DNA of 64,000 nt, taken from Cucumis sativus (Eukaryota; Streptophyta; Magnoliopsida; Cucurbitales; Cucurbitaceae). Location of the stretch: the NCBI RefSeq assembly GCF_000004075.3, contig NC_026660.2:1116001-1180000 (forward strand), written 5' to 3'. The notes under the pieces are model-generated. The model saw nothing but the letters and a program-made list of their open reading frames with translations. It had not been told where the DNA came from and did not search any database. Both the position numbers and the translations under genes were made by a program. This document shows, in pieces, positions 1 to 11,761 of this stretch (positions are counted from its first letter, which is position 1; the number at the start of each line of letters is the position of its first letter).

Positions 1-109
1 AGTTTAATATGTTATATTCATATTGGTTCTTTTGCATGTAGAAGGGAGGAAATATATAACAGGAGGTAGATCGTGTAATGTCATTGTTTAATTTGCAGTA
101 TATTATACC

Positions 110-118
<9 letters not shown>

Positions 119-140
<22 letters not shown>
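119..140. repeat. (GT)n microsatellite
   Basis: An uninterrupted GT dinucleotide run of about eleven units follows a short AT run. It lies downstream of the WOX5-like gene, in DNA with no other recognisable content. Confidence 0.9.
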
Positions 141-566
141 ATTATTTGAGGAAACCAATAAGATAAATTAGGATAACATATTGAAGGGGGGGAAATGGAA
201 TCGAATTGAATAATAAGGAAGCAAAACCAAGGAGTGACAAATATTTGGACAAAAATAGTTTGAAAATTTTATGAATTCCGAAGCATTGAATCCACACATT
301 GGTTTCTCGTGATAAAGGCCAATTTGAATTTCCCAATTTCCAACATTCACTGATTAACAATAAATCTACGTGTCTTGAGCATGCACTTGAGAATGTCGAA
401 GTTTTTTTTTTTTAGTCCTTCCTCTCCAGAAATAAAACACATAGAATAAGATAAAATTTAAATTAGTTAAAGCCTTAACTTGCTACAATACAATAACCTT
501 AGAATTCAATGATAATCTCCATAAGTTTTGAACACTACGTCTACTACTGATGATGAATCTGGTGAT

Positions 567-1356
567 CTACAGAAAGCTTAAACGAAGATCCAATGGTGGA
601 TGATCCATTTTTGTCTCTATTTTGTAGGTGAAAGCCGTTGCATCCTCATACTGCTTCCCATTTACTCTATACTGATGATGATCCTCTGGTAATCCTTGTG
701 TTTCATCAATGGTAGAATTTAATGGAAAAAGTTGAAGAGTTTTCATCATTCTTTCTGGCTCCAACTGATCCATTATACCTTTATTCGTCATTGACTGATC
801 TGCAAAATCTGCTCAAACCGGAAAACCAAATCAGTGAAACAATTAAAACACTCCTTCGAGCTTTGTCATATAATAGAGTGAGCCAGTTTGAAACGACTTT
901 TTAAGTGCTTATAAGCGCAGTTAGAAAGTGAGGTCAAATGAATTGAGGTATAAAAAGGAGGTGAAAAACAAACATACGTTGAAGGTTAGAAGAAGGTGGA
1001 AGAATGAAATGTTGTTGTTGAGGAAGAGAAAGTTTGCGACGCTTCTGTCGCTCACGTGCTTTATGATTCTGAAACCAGTAAAACACATTCTTGCTCTCAA
1101 TCTTGCCGTAAAAGCTGAGATGATGAGAGATTTTCTGAATCTGATCACTACTCGGAGTTCTAAGCCCTGACCTGAACAGTTCTGTCAGTACTTTTACTTG
1201 TTCTGCTGTTGGATTCCATCTTCCACATTTGCTACTCCCACTCCCTTTTCCGCCTCCACCACCGCTCTCTCCGCTGCATCCTCCTCCCCCTTTTACATAT
1301 ATTCTAGAACAAACCCCATCTTCCATATTTTTATTGTTCTTCTTCAACAACACCAA
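567..1356 (-). CDS. WOX5: WUSCHEL-related homeobox protein, WOX5/WOX7 type (2 exons)
   Basis: Predicted homeodomain transcription factor of the WUS clade; in Arabidopsis WOX5 acts in the root quiescent centre to keep neighbouring stem cells undifferentiated (family knowledge). Exon 1 is 1356-978 and exon 2 is 808-567; the donor is GTATGT at 977-972 and the acceptor AG at 810-809. The joined frame gives 206 aa. An in-frame Met at 1326 (MEDG) could equally be the start, giving 196 aa. A Gly/Ser-rich N-terminus (about residues 23-42) precedes the homeodomain (about 44-109), which has the family's long loops and the recognition helix [19 protein letters not shown]. The WUS box TLQLFPL is at about 150-156. 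The protein ends in LDLRLSFL, an EAR-like LxLxL repressor motif, preceded by MDHPP as in WOX5. Homeodomain, WUS box and C-terminus together make the subfamily call strong; WOX5 versus WOX7 cannot be told apart here. Confidence 0.93.
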
Positions 1357-4300
1357 TGCTCTTTCTTCCCCCTGAAACTGAAACTGAAACTTCTCTTCTC
1401 AGAAACAAAGCCTTGTGCAAGTCAGAAAAAGTACACTCTGCTCCCTCTTTAAAACAATACTTTTATATATATATATATATATATATAGTTCAGGTGGCGA
1501 ATGTAATTTATAATTCTGTGGTCCTTTCTTATCAATTATGTCCATAATATTTATGAATTATATAATATAAGATCCAATAACATTACACCAATATTTATGA
1601 AAATATATATTGTCTATATATACTACTCTACTTTCTTCTAGTGCCACTGTTTACTATCGTGTACATCTCTTTATAAACTTGCAGCCAACAAAAATGTCAT
1701 GATAGAATGTAACCAAAAGGTTGGGGCGAATGCAAATATAGCGGTAAGACGTAAATTACTTGTAGGTATGACACAATATATGAAAATTTCTTTATGAATC
1801 TATTGGTGATATATCATACTAGAAGTCTATCAACGTTGTTTTAAAATGTAAGAAAAATGGATGGAGGATATTATGTTAGAAGTTGTAAGTTAAAATTTTG
1901 ATAAGTTTAGTTGTTAATTGTTGGATTGTATGTTTATGTTTGTTTGTGTTATGAATAAGGATGCTTTGAATTTAGGGAAAGAAAGAGATTAGATTGAAGT
2001 GAATTAGTTTGATTTATTTATGGAAATGAGGGAAAATGGAGAGAGGAGACATGCGCAAAAGCTGCCACTGGTGAAAAATTTGGGTGACCGAGCAGACAAA
2101 GATGCAAGTTTCATTGATTGTGAGATCACTTAATATTAATATAATTGGGATTTTGAGTCTCATGGATCAAACTCCTATTTTTCACGTATTTGAATGCATT
2201 TTTTTATTAGCTTTGGTGTTTTTCAGTAAGGCATGCACTTACTCTTGTCCTAACAAAACTATTCCCACATAATTTAAAACACCAATATTTCAATATTTAA
2301 GTACTCTCTTCATATGCCTAGTAGTAGTACCTACCTAGCTGTGATCTAACTTTAAACTCTAAACCAATATTGATACTAATTCACATAATTTTGGTTATAA
2401 TTCAAGGAAAGATTTAATTAAATGGAATTTTATGTCTTCATGGTCTCCATTTTGCAGTTGCAACTTTCTTTAATTTGCCCTAAATTATAAAAATAATTAA
2501 GTTTTATCCTCTGCCCTTGTATGTTAATTATATATATTAAACTCTAGTTTGTTTTAAATTACTAGGGTTTTCTTCCTTCTTTCATTGTGCTTGCATTCAT
2601 TTCAACTAATCTATTATGCATAATAGTTTCTCTAATATGTTAGGGCTCTTTCTCTCAACATTCTCTCACGTTTGCGACGCTCCCCTTTGCTCGTTTCACT
2701 TATAATATTTCTTAGTCTCTCATGACTCATAGTGACACTTACTTCTCTAAACCCACATGAATAGTGCATAACCAACACACTCTAATAGGCGGTAATTAAT
2801 TATTTATTTTGAAAATAATGTAAGACAAGGGCTACTAGAAATGTGAAAAATTGGGTGATGTTTACAAAGAAGTCCATTTAAATGGTGGGTATCATTACAA
2901 AATGAAATGGAGGAGAGAAATGAGGGAGTATGTAATGAAAAGTCAAAGTAAATAAGAGGATTGTCTGAATGTGTGTTGGAGGGTTGTGATTAAAAAGAGA
3001 CTGACAAAGATACTAAGTTGACCAAAAGTAGAAGGTTTGGCCAAAAGGATGTATGAAAATTTGGGTGTGGGATTTTAAATTAATCAGAAAAAAAAAAAAA
3101 AAAAAAAAAAAAAAGAGATCAGTGGGAACATAAGCATAGAGACAACAAAAGCCACCAATGTTCTTTTTCTTTTTTTCTTTTGGAAAATAAAAGGCCACCA
3201 ATGTTACGAAAAAGAGGATATTAACTATTAATATTTAGTTTGGATTTTACTTTGTCATAAGCCTCTTGTCTTAACTCAAATGACTCTTTGTTCTACAAAG
3301 CTCAATTTCAATGAACATGCCTTTGTCTTCAAGGTCTTGTCATTATTTTGACCTAATTTATTACAAAATTTTGAGCACTTCTATCATAATTAATTATTTG
3401 TTTTTTACACTTTTAATTTGTTTTGTTTTGTCTTTTTAGTCTAACTATATTTAGAACAAGTTGCACATGAAAATCTATTATTGTATTCATTATTTTACAC
3501 ACCTTCATATTCTAACATGTGATTCAAAAGCTAGCATTGTAATTTTTTTTAATTAAAAAAATGTATTACAACCATTTTGATTTTGTCTATTTTCTTTTTC
3601 AATACTATAAATATACATATATTGCTTTGTAAAACATAAGAAAATTAAATCAATTTATTTGTACTAGAAAGAATCATAAATAATTGTAAAGGAATACTCA
3701 CAAATTCACACATTACAAGAACAACATACACAACACAGAGAGTACATCAAATTAACAAAACATATATTTGTTTGTTAATTTTATTTTTAATTAAACTTAC
3801 AAATGATGAAATTTTGAAAATTATATATAAACAATTATTAAAAAAGAAAAGAAAGGGAAAAAAAAAAAAAAACATTCACAGTCTTCCAGGATTGGATTTA
3901 TGTTTTTGAAAAGCAACAAAAAGAATGAAGAGAAAATGAATTTCCAAATCCATACATCGCTAAAAGTGCCATTAAAATGGTCCTATCTTCTTGTCTACAT
4001 TACACCATACAAAACCCCAAAAACAAAATTTTCTTTTCTATTATTATTATATGAGATTATCATTCCAGTAAAAAAGTAAAAAAGAGATCACGTAAAATAT
4101 GGAAAGGTGAATTTGTTGCATGCGAGGAGGCATGTTTTTACCTATTTTTCGATTACCTCATCAGTTTGTATCTTAATTATCTTTTGATCCTTTAAAATTA
4201 GGCTTATAAACACTACTTTCTTTTATTTACTTGTTTCATTATCGACTATTTAAGAACTCAAGAAAAGTTGTGTGGGAGATACATTATTATTGTTGAAGAG

Positions 4301-6599
4301 TAGTATTAGTGTTTTTCGTTTGTTATCATCTTTTGAGTTAGAATGAACACAAATGAAAATCAAACATTAATTGACTTTAATTAACAAAGATAATAAAAAT
4401 CTCAAGTAAGAATATATCATGTACATGTCAATTTTTTCATACAAAAGTAATTAAATTCTTTTCTTTTTGTTGGAGTACAACAATTACAACGTGGAACATC
4501 AAACCTCTAACTTCTAGACTGAAAGAACGTGTGAGGTACGGTTGAGTTAATTTCAGTCGAAGTTAATTATATTTGTTTTGGTAAAATAAGGAGGAGAGAA
4601 TATCAAAGGTTATGATTCCAAGAAAAGAAAAAACAATTAGATATAGAGAAGGGTGGTCTTTTTGTATTTGTTTAGAGTGATGGGATGTTAAAATAAGAGA
4701 GAATAATGAAGTTTGGGAGAGTGGAAATAGAAAGAGTATTAATTGGGGGATTATGTTAATCAGTGAGATTCGAGAAAGGCTTAAGCTGGAAATTAGGGCA
4801 CGCCTCTAATTACTTTACTGACTACTCCCCACTACAACCCCCTCTATTCTTCCTTTTTTCTTCAACTTATTATTGTACTGCTTTTGTAAATATATATAAT
4901 TTTACTTCAATTACTAGTTTAAGGTTTATGATCCATTTTCTTTATGCTTCCATGAATTCACTTTTTAGATTTTAAGTTTTCTTTCTTTACTTTGCTTATA
5001 TGTTATTTTCAACTGCACTGTGTTTTTTCTATCTTCAAAGTATTCTTTTTTGCTTCTTTTTCTATCATGATTTCACTTTTATATTATTTGGAGGTGGTTT
5101 TTCTTCTAAAGTCCTACTTTTAGAAATTAATCAGCCTAACTTTTATATCTAATAGATTTTCTATTACATACATTCATATATATATATAGAAAGGACCTTA
5201 AACTATTATTCATGAGGACGACCTAACTGCCAATATTATAGTATAGTTCTAAAATATGATTAATTAAGAAAAAAAAGAGAGAGAAATGTGAATTAGTTGA
5301 GTGGGGGATGGGGGAGTGGAGAAGTGATTTGAGAAACATGGAATTGTAAATTAGGGAGACAAAAAGAAAGCAATAAACCCACTAATGATTTCTAAGACGA
5401 CAACGTTTAATTAAATCAGGAAAAGCAAACCCATAATCCTCATTGTTCTCTTCTGATCTTACATATTATTATTATAACTCTTCTTTTTCTTTTTCTTTTT
5501 GTCACAAAGGAATCACAGTTATCTAATTAATCATACGCTTCCACATGTGTCATTTTGTCTTCCCACAAACTTTTTAGGGTTAATAAGTTCGCTTACAAGG
5601 AACATGAGTACGCACAAAATCGTGTATAGGTACATGATATTGCCTTTTTTTTGTTGTTCATAGAAAAATAAACCATGTAATAGTAGTTTAAATAAAAGTA
5701 CGTTGAAAGTTAAAAATATATCATTACACTTAAATAAATAAAGATCATGTGTCACACAGTGGTCGTCTTCAGTCAAGCCTCCTACGTTGAGGTAAAGTGT
5801 TGTTGGCAATGAATTACATAATCAATAGCTTGTTGGGGTTGTCACAAACACAACGTCATTGTGGGCATATATTATAGTAGTGTTAATATTACTCTCTTGT
5901 TAATGACCATAATTTGGTGCAAAATGCCTGCTTAAACTTCCAGTAAGCGTTCAAGAGAAAGTCAAACTCCAAATCATTAATTAACTATGTGAGATCCATC
6001 TATTGGTAATTCAAATTGAACTGTATCATCTTATACATGAACATAAAAATCAACTTAAACAGTATTTTAAATTTCAGTATTATAAAGTAAAAATCAGGAT
6101 ATGAATGATCATGTGTCAATTCTTAGTACAAACATGAGTGTTTCTTTTCAAGTTTAGTAGTTCCAAATAATCTAAAGTCATAATCATGTTGTGAATGATT
6201 AATGTGCCAATCTCAATAAAACAAGAGTATTTTCCTTCAAGTTTAACAATTTCAAACAGCCTATAGATTTTACTTTGATAAGCACGCAACCTGTAAACAC
6301 AACTAGCATTTTACTATTTGCATTCACGTACCAAATATCTTTGTTTGATTTCAATGGCGGTTTGTCATATGTTCCTACTCCCTGTGATAATGGCCCTCTC
6401 TACTCAAGAATACGCTCGAAAAGACGATGATAAGTAAGAAGAAAATAAAAGTCTTGAGAAGTACTTCACTTGGTCTTTTTAAAGTTGTTCTTTTCCTTCT
6501 TCCTCACTACGTTTCACTTAACAGAGTTGAGAAAAGTCATCTTCATATTCCTACTAAAAAAAAATTCTGAAATGATTGTATTCCTTTACTGAACGAAAG
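1357..6599. other. Intergenic DNA upstream of WOX5-like gene
   Basis: AT-rich DNA with no reading frame resembling a known protein. It holds an (AT)n run near 1464-1487, a run of 27 A at 3088-3114, and purine-rich stretches near 3840-3875. It includes the probable promoter of the leftward-reading WOX5-like gene (about 1360-3400), but I cannot point to a specific regulatory element there. Confidence 0.6.
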
Positions 6600-7720
6600 G
6601 AACAGTTCCCATACTTGTTTGTGGTTGAAAGAGTCGATCTTGAAAATCAAAGTATTGATAGAAATATTGTGGGTTTGAATCTCTCTCCATCCGCAAAGTC
6701 ATGAGTTCTCTGTTGCGCTATTGAGAGATAAGAATGAATCAAGATCAACTCGACTAGAGAAGCATGTTTATACAAATACTCCTCTATGTGAATGTTGTGG
6801 CTTTCAAAAGACGTGTAAAGGACGGGGAGGGAAAGGAAGTTTTGGGAACAAAGCCCAGGGATTCCAAAGTTAACCTCTACCCTCACTTTTTACCTATCTA
6901 AAGGAAGTGCAACTTGATTATCTGGCGACATCACCATGGAGGCAAAAATCAGGTCGATAATTCGATTTTATTTCCTCGGATCGTCGGCTTGTTGTGATTG
7001 GAATTCGTCTTTTCTTTTTATCATGCATTGAGACACCTGAAGAGTCGACCATATGTACCTTGCCTCAAGAGACCCGACCTATTCAAATTGATCAAAATGG
7101 TTGTACTACATGTGTATTGGATTTATTGGTTTAAATTAACTACGATCCGCTACTTCAACTTGCCATTTCTTTTCAAACCAAAAGAAGTACATCACTTCAT
7201 GAAGTGATCACTTGTAAAGAAGTAGTTAGAGCTAGGCTCCGAACTGAAAGTTCGCTTTTCTTTCATTTTCTACCAGCGATCTGACCCCTTATTTGATCAG
7301 ACTGCTCATGGTCTACGAACTAGTCATTAATGGTCGACTTCTTTGATATCTTTTCAGTATGCATTCCGAGCATTTTCATTTTAGCGTATCATCCTCTCTA
7401 GAGAAGCTCAACTTGAACATCTCGAGTAGAATGGTCCAACTAAATAACTTTTTCTTTTTCATTACTTCCATGGTCATGACTCATGGCACACTCGTCCTAT
7501 TGAAATGGTTTGTCAAGTAGGGACCCTTCTTCCAATGCTACTATAATTCCTATTTCTATCTCTTTGTTCCCTCTTTTCGTCTATCTACCTGGGAAATCCA
7601 TATGCTCTATGGACAGAGCAAAAAGTGGAGTCTTGGTCAGAGCAAGTCGCCCTTGGTCTATTACCGCATTTGAAAAACAATCCAAATATTGTAAAATTTG
7701 TGAGAGTTTATAATTGAAAG
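6600..7720. other. Compositionally distinct block, possibly organelle-derived or old transposon
   Basis: This stretch is visibly richer in G+C than the AT-rich DNA on both sides and lacks its homopolymer runs. It has many short stop-interrupted frames on both strands, none of which I recognise as a protein. It contains a local inverted repeat around CACTTCATGAAGTGATCACTTG (near 7192-7213). The texture recalls plant mitochondrial intergenic DNA transferred to the nucleus, but I identify no mitochondrial gene in it. A decayed transposable element is the main alternative. Confidence 0.3.
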
Positions 7721-8555
7721 ACTATATTGCACATATTCATTTATCACTCAAAAACTTTACTATATTTACAAATTTTTAAAAATAATGTTGATATACACTT
7801 GATTATTATCCCTAAAATTGTTACTAACTATAATTATTCATAATATTTACAATCACTCCAAAAATTAATCCATTGCCCAACCATCCAAATAACATTCCCA
7901 AAATCAGTCTAAAAGTAATCCAATTTATGATAAAAATGCTCAAATTCTTACCATAATTTACATTTTAAAAAACAAAGATTACTAGCAAAACTCCCATGAA
8001 AAAAACAGAACTAAGTTTTTAAAAATTAGTTGCTTTTGTTTAACATTTTTGGCTTAGTTTTTTTTTAAAATTTTATGCTCTTAGTCTTTACTTGGCATTG
8101 TTTCAAGAAAGGTGGGACGATAGGATAGACTAGTTGATTAATTTATCTAATTCTTATAAAAATAAGAATAAATCATTTTATTCCATGAATAAGAATACTA
8201 ACGATAAACTTATATTTTTATATATATATATATATGATATACAAGGATTAAAATATCCATAAATATTTACAACTTGTATTGAAGGATAAATGAATGAGTA
8301 TTTAGATATTTTTGGAAAAACCATGGATATCACAAAAATGTATAAAAATCTTGTCAATTTCTCTTGAAATTTGAGAAGTAGTTTGTTCAAGTAATAAACT
8401 ATGACTTTAATTTATAAATAGCCAAATATGATTGATAATGGAATTATAGACGAAAAGATGGATATGAACTAAATATTTTGATAAAGGTTAGGTCAAACAA
8501 AGTGAAGGTCCAATATAATATTCAATGGTAAAAAGATGATCTAGGAGGTACTAGC
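7721..8555. other. AT-rich intergenic DNA
   Basis: Nothing recognisable apart from short AT runs, for example near 8218-8236. No supported gene. Confidence 0.6.
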
Positions 8556-8559
8556 CTAG

Positions 8560-9948
8560 TTAGTGTCACGCCCCCACCTGAAACGCTTTCTCCCTCCTTG
8601 CCTTCTGGGTGCAAACTCAACCAGCACCTCGAAACGAAACGCCAGAACGTCCAGTCTTAAACTTTAAAAACTTCTTAATAACAATATTTTAAACTTCAAA
8701 ATAACTAAACAACTTTATTATTATCTTTAAGCAACTTGGTACACATACAAAGCTTGACTTTAAAGAAAGCTAAAACTAAAGCTTCGAGCTCTCAACGCCT
8801 ACAAACAGCTCCTAAGGCATGTCTTAATGCCTGGCTTACAACAACTCGCCTTTTCTTAATGGTCTTAGCGCCTCACTTACCTGGAGAATGGAAACTTAAA
8901 ACATAAACCTAACGATTACTGAGCGACATTGAGAACCTTTGGAAAATACAAGTACATGTTCAAATTTATTTTGCAAGTTCAATATCACAACATCTCATCA
9001 TGGGTTAAAAGCAATAAATACCACATTAGCCTCTACTTATTCCTTTCGCCAGAACATTGAACCACCCTCACACATAGACAACTGTGATGACACGGATCAT
9101 CAACAGCATCCCTGGAGATTGCATATTCAACTATCGTTGCTCAGGCGATCAGCTTGAATGAGGACGTCTTAGTGCATTCAAACATTCTCTTCGCCATGTG
9201 GACCTTTTCCAACACATTGTTGCCTTGACTCTTATGTGCGGATTACCTACATCAAGCATATTATACGAGCATCATAAAATGAAATACTTTGACTTCAAAA
9301 CATACTTTCAAATAGTTATGCTCTTCATATAAATCATAAATTTGATTACAACATGTAATATACTTTGCATCAAACTTTTAGAAAACTTTGTTCTCTCTTT
9401 AGAAGGGCCACTCACAAAAGTTTACGTTTTCTCCTAACCCCCTTCTTAATTCTCTTCTTCTCCTCGCCTCATGTCTTTCTAACAGAACTTCAACGCTTAA
9501 AATTTGTTATAACTTTCTTTGAACTTTCAAGGCCTATTTATACTAATTCTAAATTGGATTAGTCATCTGTAAATCTCATCTTAATTTGTTAGCTCCTACT
9601 TGGTGCCTTACACGTATAGGTTTAACATCTTCTCTAAACATCTTTAACTTTAATTCAACATGTAAGAAGCTTATTAATTTGATTTAATGAAGCTCCCTTT
9701 CCTTGTATGGCTTTCCTCGCTTAGCTCAAAGTGCATTACTAAACGTCCCTTCTCGCGTTAACTTGACTTAGCACAACTCCTAGCTTTACTTCGCATAATT
9801 TCCTTCCTTGCATCGCCTATGCTGCTTCTTCAGAATGTGTCACTCTTATACTTTGTCATTTTAACTTGTTTCACCTTAGAACGTGTAGTTCTTATACTTA
9901 ATTAGCTTCCTTCTTACAACCTCCCTACTTTAAAACACGGATTTCACA
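8560..9948. mobile_element. Probable solo LTR or LTR fragment, Ty3/gypsy-like
   Basis: The block begins near 8564 with TGTCACG followed by a C-rich stretch, and ends at 9948 with ATTTCACA, so it has TG...CA-type ends about 1.4 kb apart. The motif CCTAG occurs just outside both ends (8555-8559 and 9949-9953), which could be a 5-bp target duplication if the left end is at 8560. Inside, an ACCTGGAGAATGGAAACTTA-like segment (8879-8898) resembles a segment I associate with LTRs of the Del/Tekay group of plant gypsy elements, and a diverged relative lies at 30990-31700. There is no gag or pol coding, so a solo LTR is most likely. Family name and exact ends are inference. Confidence 0.5.
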
Positions 9949-10189
9949 CCTAGCATTAGCATAATTTATTTGGTAATGGTAATATTGTTCTCAGGTCAAA
10001 TAATGCTAAGAGATTTTAATATAATTAGAAGCATGGCAATATGTGAGTATCAACATCAACCCCAACGCTACCAATTGAAGGAGACCTTGGATCAAACCAT
10101 GTTCCATCGAAATGAAGATGCTCTGAAGAATGCAAATAATATAGGGGCTGAGTCTAAGTTTAAGTCTTCATGACTTTTACGTCGAAATT

Positions 10190-10790
10190 GTGGTTTTCAT
10201 AGGTAAACTGATACGTTACACCCATCAATATAGCCATAGGAACCATAATCACTTGAAAGATTATAGCTACTGTGAGAATAACCATAATTACTAACTGTAA
10301 TAGACATATTGTCGATGTCCATATTAACTATTCAAACTCATCTCCTCCATACTCAAAACTAGTGAGTTAGCATCAACTTGAGCATCATCATGCATGGACC
10401 TTCTATGAATTATTCCTCCAATTTTTGGTCCACCGGTTCGATGGCTGTGGTCAGTGTCTTGTGTGGTATGCATGAATTGAGATTCTCCGGTGAATGGGGT
10501 AAGTTCTTTGTATTGCTAAACATCCTTCCGTATTGTGTCGTGCTTGAGCCTCCATCTTCTCTATCCTTACTTTAACTACCATCATGATCACCATCATCGT
10601 CACCTTCATTTTGTTGACCATTACTTTGTGGATCTTGGTCTAATTGTTGCTTTAATTTAAAGTATTTGTGTGATAGTATGCAACACGCATGTGTCGCTCA
10701 AAAGAATCAACATCACCAGTTGAATTACTATTTATTACCTCCTCATCAATGCGTAAATCTTTTGCAAAACTAGCAACATGTGGATCTAGA
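10190..10790 (-). pseudogene. Decayed protein-coding remnant, probably transposon-derived
   Basis: Read on the minus strand, this block gives protein-like stretches broken by stops and frameshifts. Moving leftward they include INSNSTGDVDSFERHMRVAY, then an Asp/Gly-rich stretch around DPQSNGQQNEGDDDGDHDGS, then NLPHSPENLNSCIPHKT, and further down a Tyr/Ser/Gly-rich stretch such as SNYGYSHSSYNLSSDYGSYG. The composition (acidic linker, then low-complexity Y/S/G tail) resembles the C-terminal end of plant transposases such as hAT types, but I cannot place it in a family. No intact frame remains. Confidence 0.35.
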
Positions 10791-10799
10791 TATCATAAC

Positions 10800-11760
10800 T
10801 TGAAGCATCATAGAGATACACATACCTAACCAATATATATAGCAGATCATTTTTTTGAACTGATTTTCTTGAAAATAAAATTTTGAATAGTACATTAATC
10901 TAAAAATTCATTATAAATATTTTGGAATAGATGAAAATTTAATAGGTCGTTTTTCAAATTATTTGTTATTATTATTATTTATTTCTTTATTTATTTTGGG
11001 ATGATGTGAAAAAAAAAAGGTTTCAATTAGCATTAAGGTTAATATACTTTATTTACTATAAAATTAATTTAATGAAAGTAAATCTTAGACTAAAAATTGA
11101 GAGAATAATTTGATATATGTTGATTCATGAAAAGATTTAATTGGTAAGTTGAGATGGAAATTTTGATCAATTAAGAAAATGGAAGTCACAAAATATCCAC
11201 AAACTATACCTGAAATATGTCTACAAAATTTCACCATATATCAACATCTATTGGAACTCATCCTGGTAATATCCATGAAAAGATGTCAACAATACTTTGG
11301 ATCTTTCTCAATTTTTCGAGAAAAAATATTGGATACCTTCATTTGAAGATATATCCCAGGTATATCACCATTTCTTTAACCTTTGATTATATATACACGC
11401 ATCATTACATATAAACATTCAAAAGGATATCTTCATTCCTTATTGCTTTGTTTCTACTCCCAATAGGAAGAGAATCATCAGGTAGAAAATTGAAGTAAAT
11501 CAAATTGTTGCCTCAAAAAATGAACTGTACTAGAAAGCAAAAGATAAGAAAGGTTTGTGGCAAACATAATACGGAGTATAGGGGAAAATTGTTGATGTTA
11601 ATAATGGTAGTAAAGTAAAAACTAGACAACATATTCCACAAAAGCAGGCAGTATAAGAAGAATCTTGACAGTAAGCTCATTCAAAGTATCCGAATATTCT
11701 TAGATTTTGGTCAATCACCAAACAAATAACACGAAAATTTCAACTATGCTGGTTGATGAA
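10800..11760. other. AT-rich intergenic DNA 3' of eIF3f
   Basis: No supported gene. The right end (roughly 11450-11760) probably contains the 3' untranslated region of the leftward-reading eIF3f gene; no clear polyadenylation site was assigned. Confidence 0.5.
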
Positions 11761-11761
11761 G

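Noticed and set aside
1198-1452. Open plus-strand frame over the WOX5-like first exon
   Set aside because: It is the reverse complement of the homeobox exon, with composition dictated by the Gly/Ser codons of the real gene.
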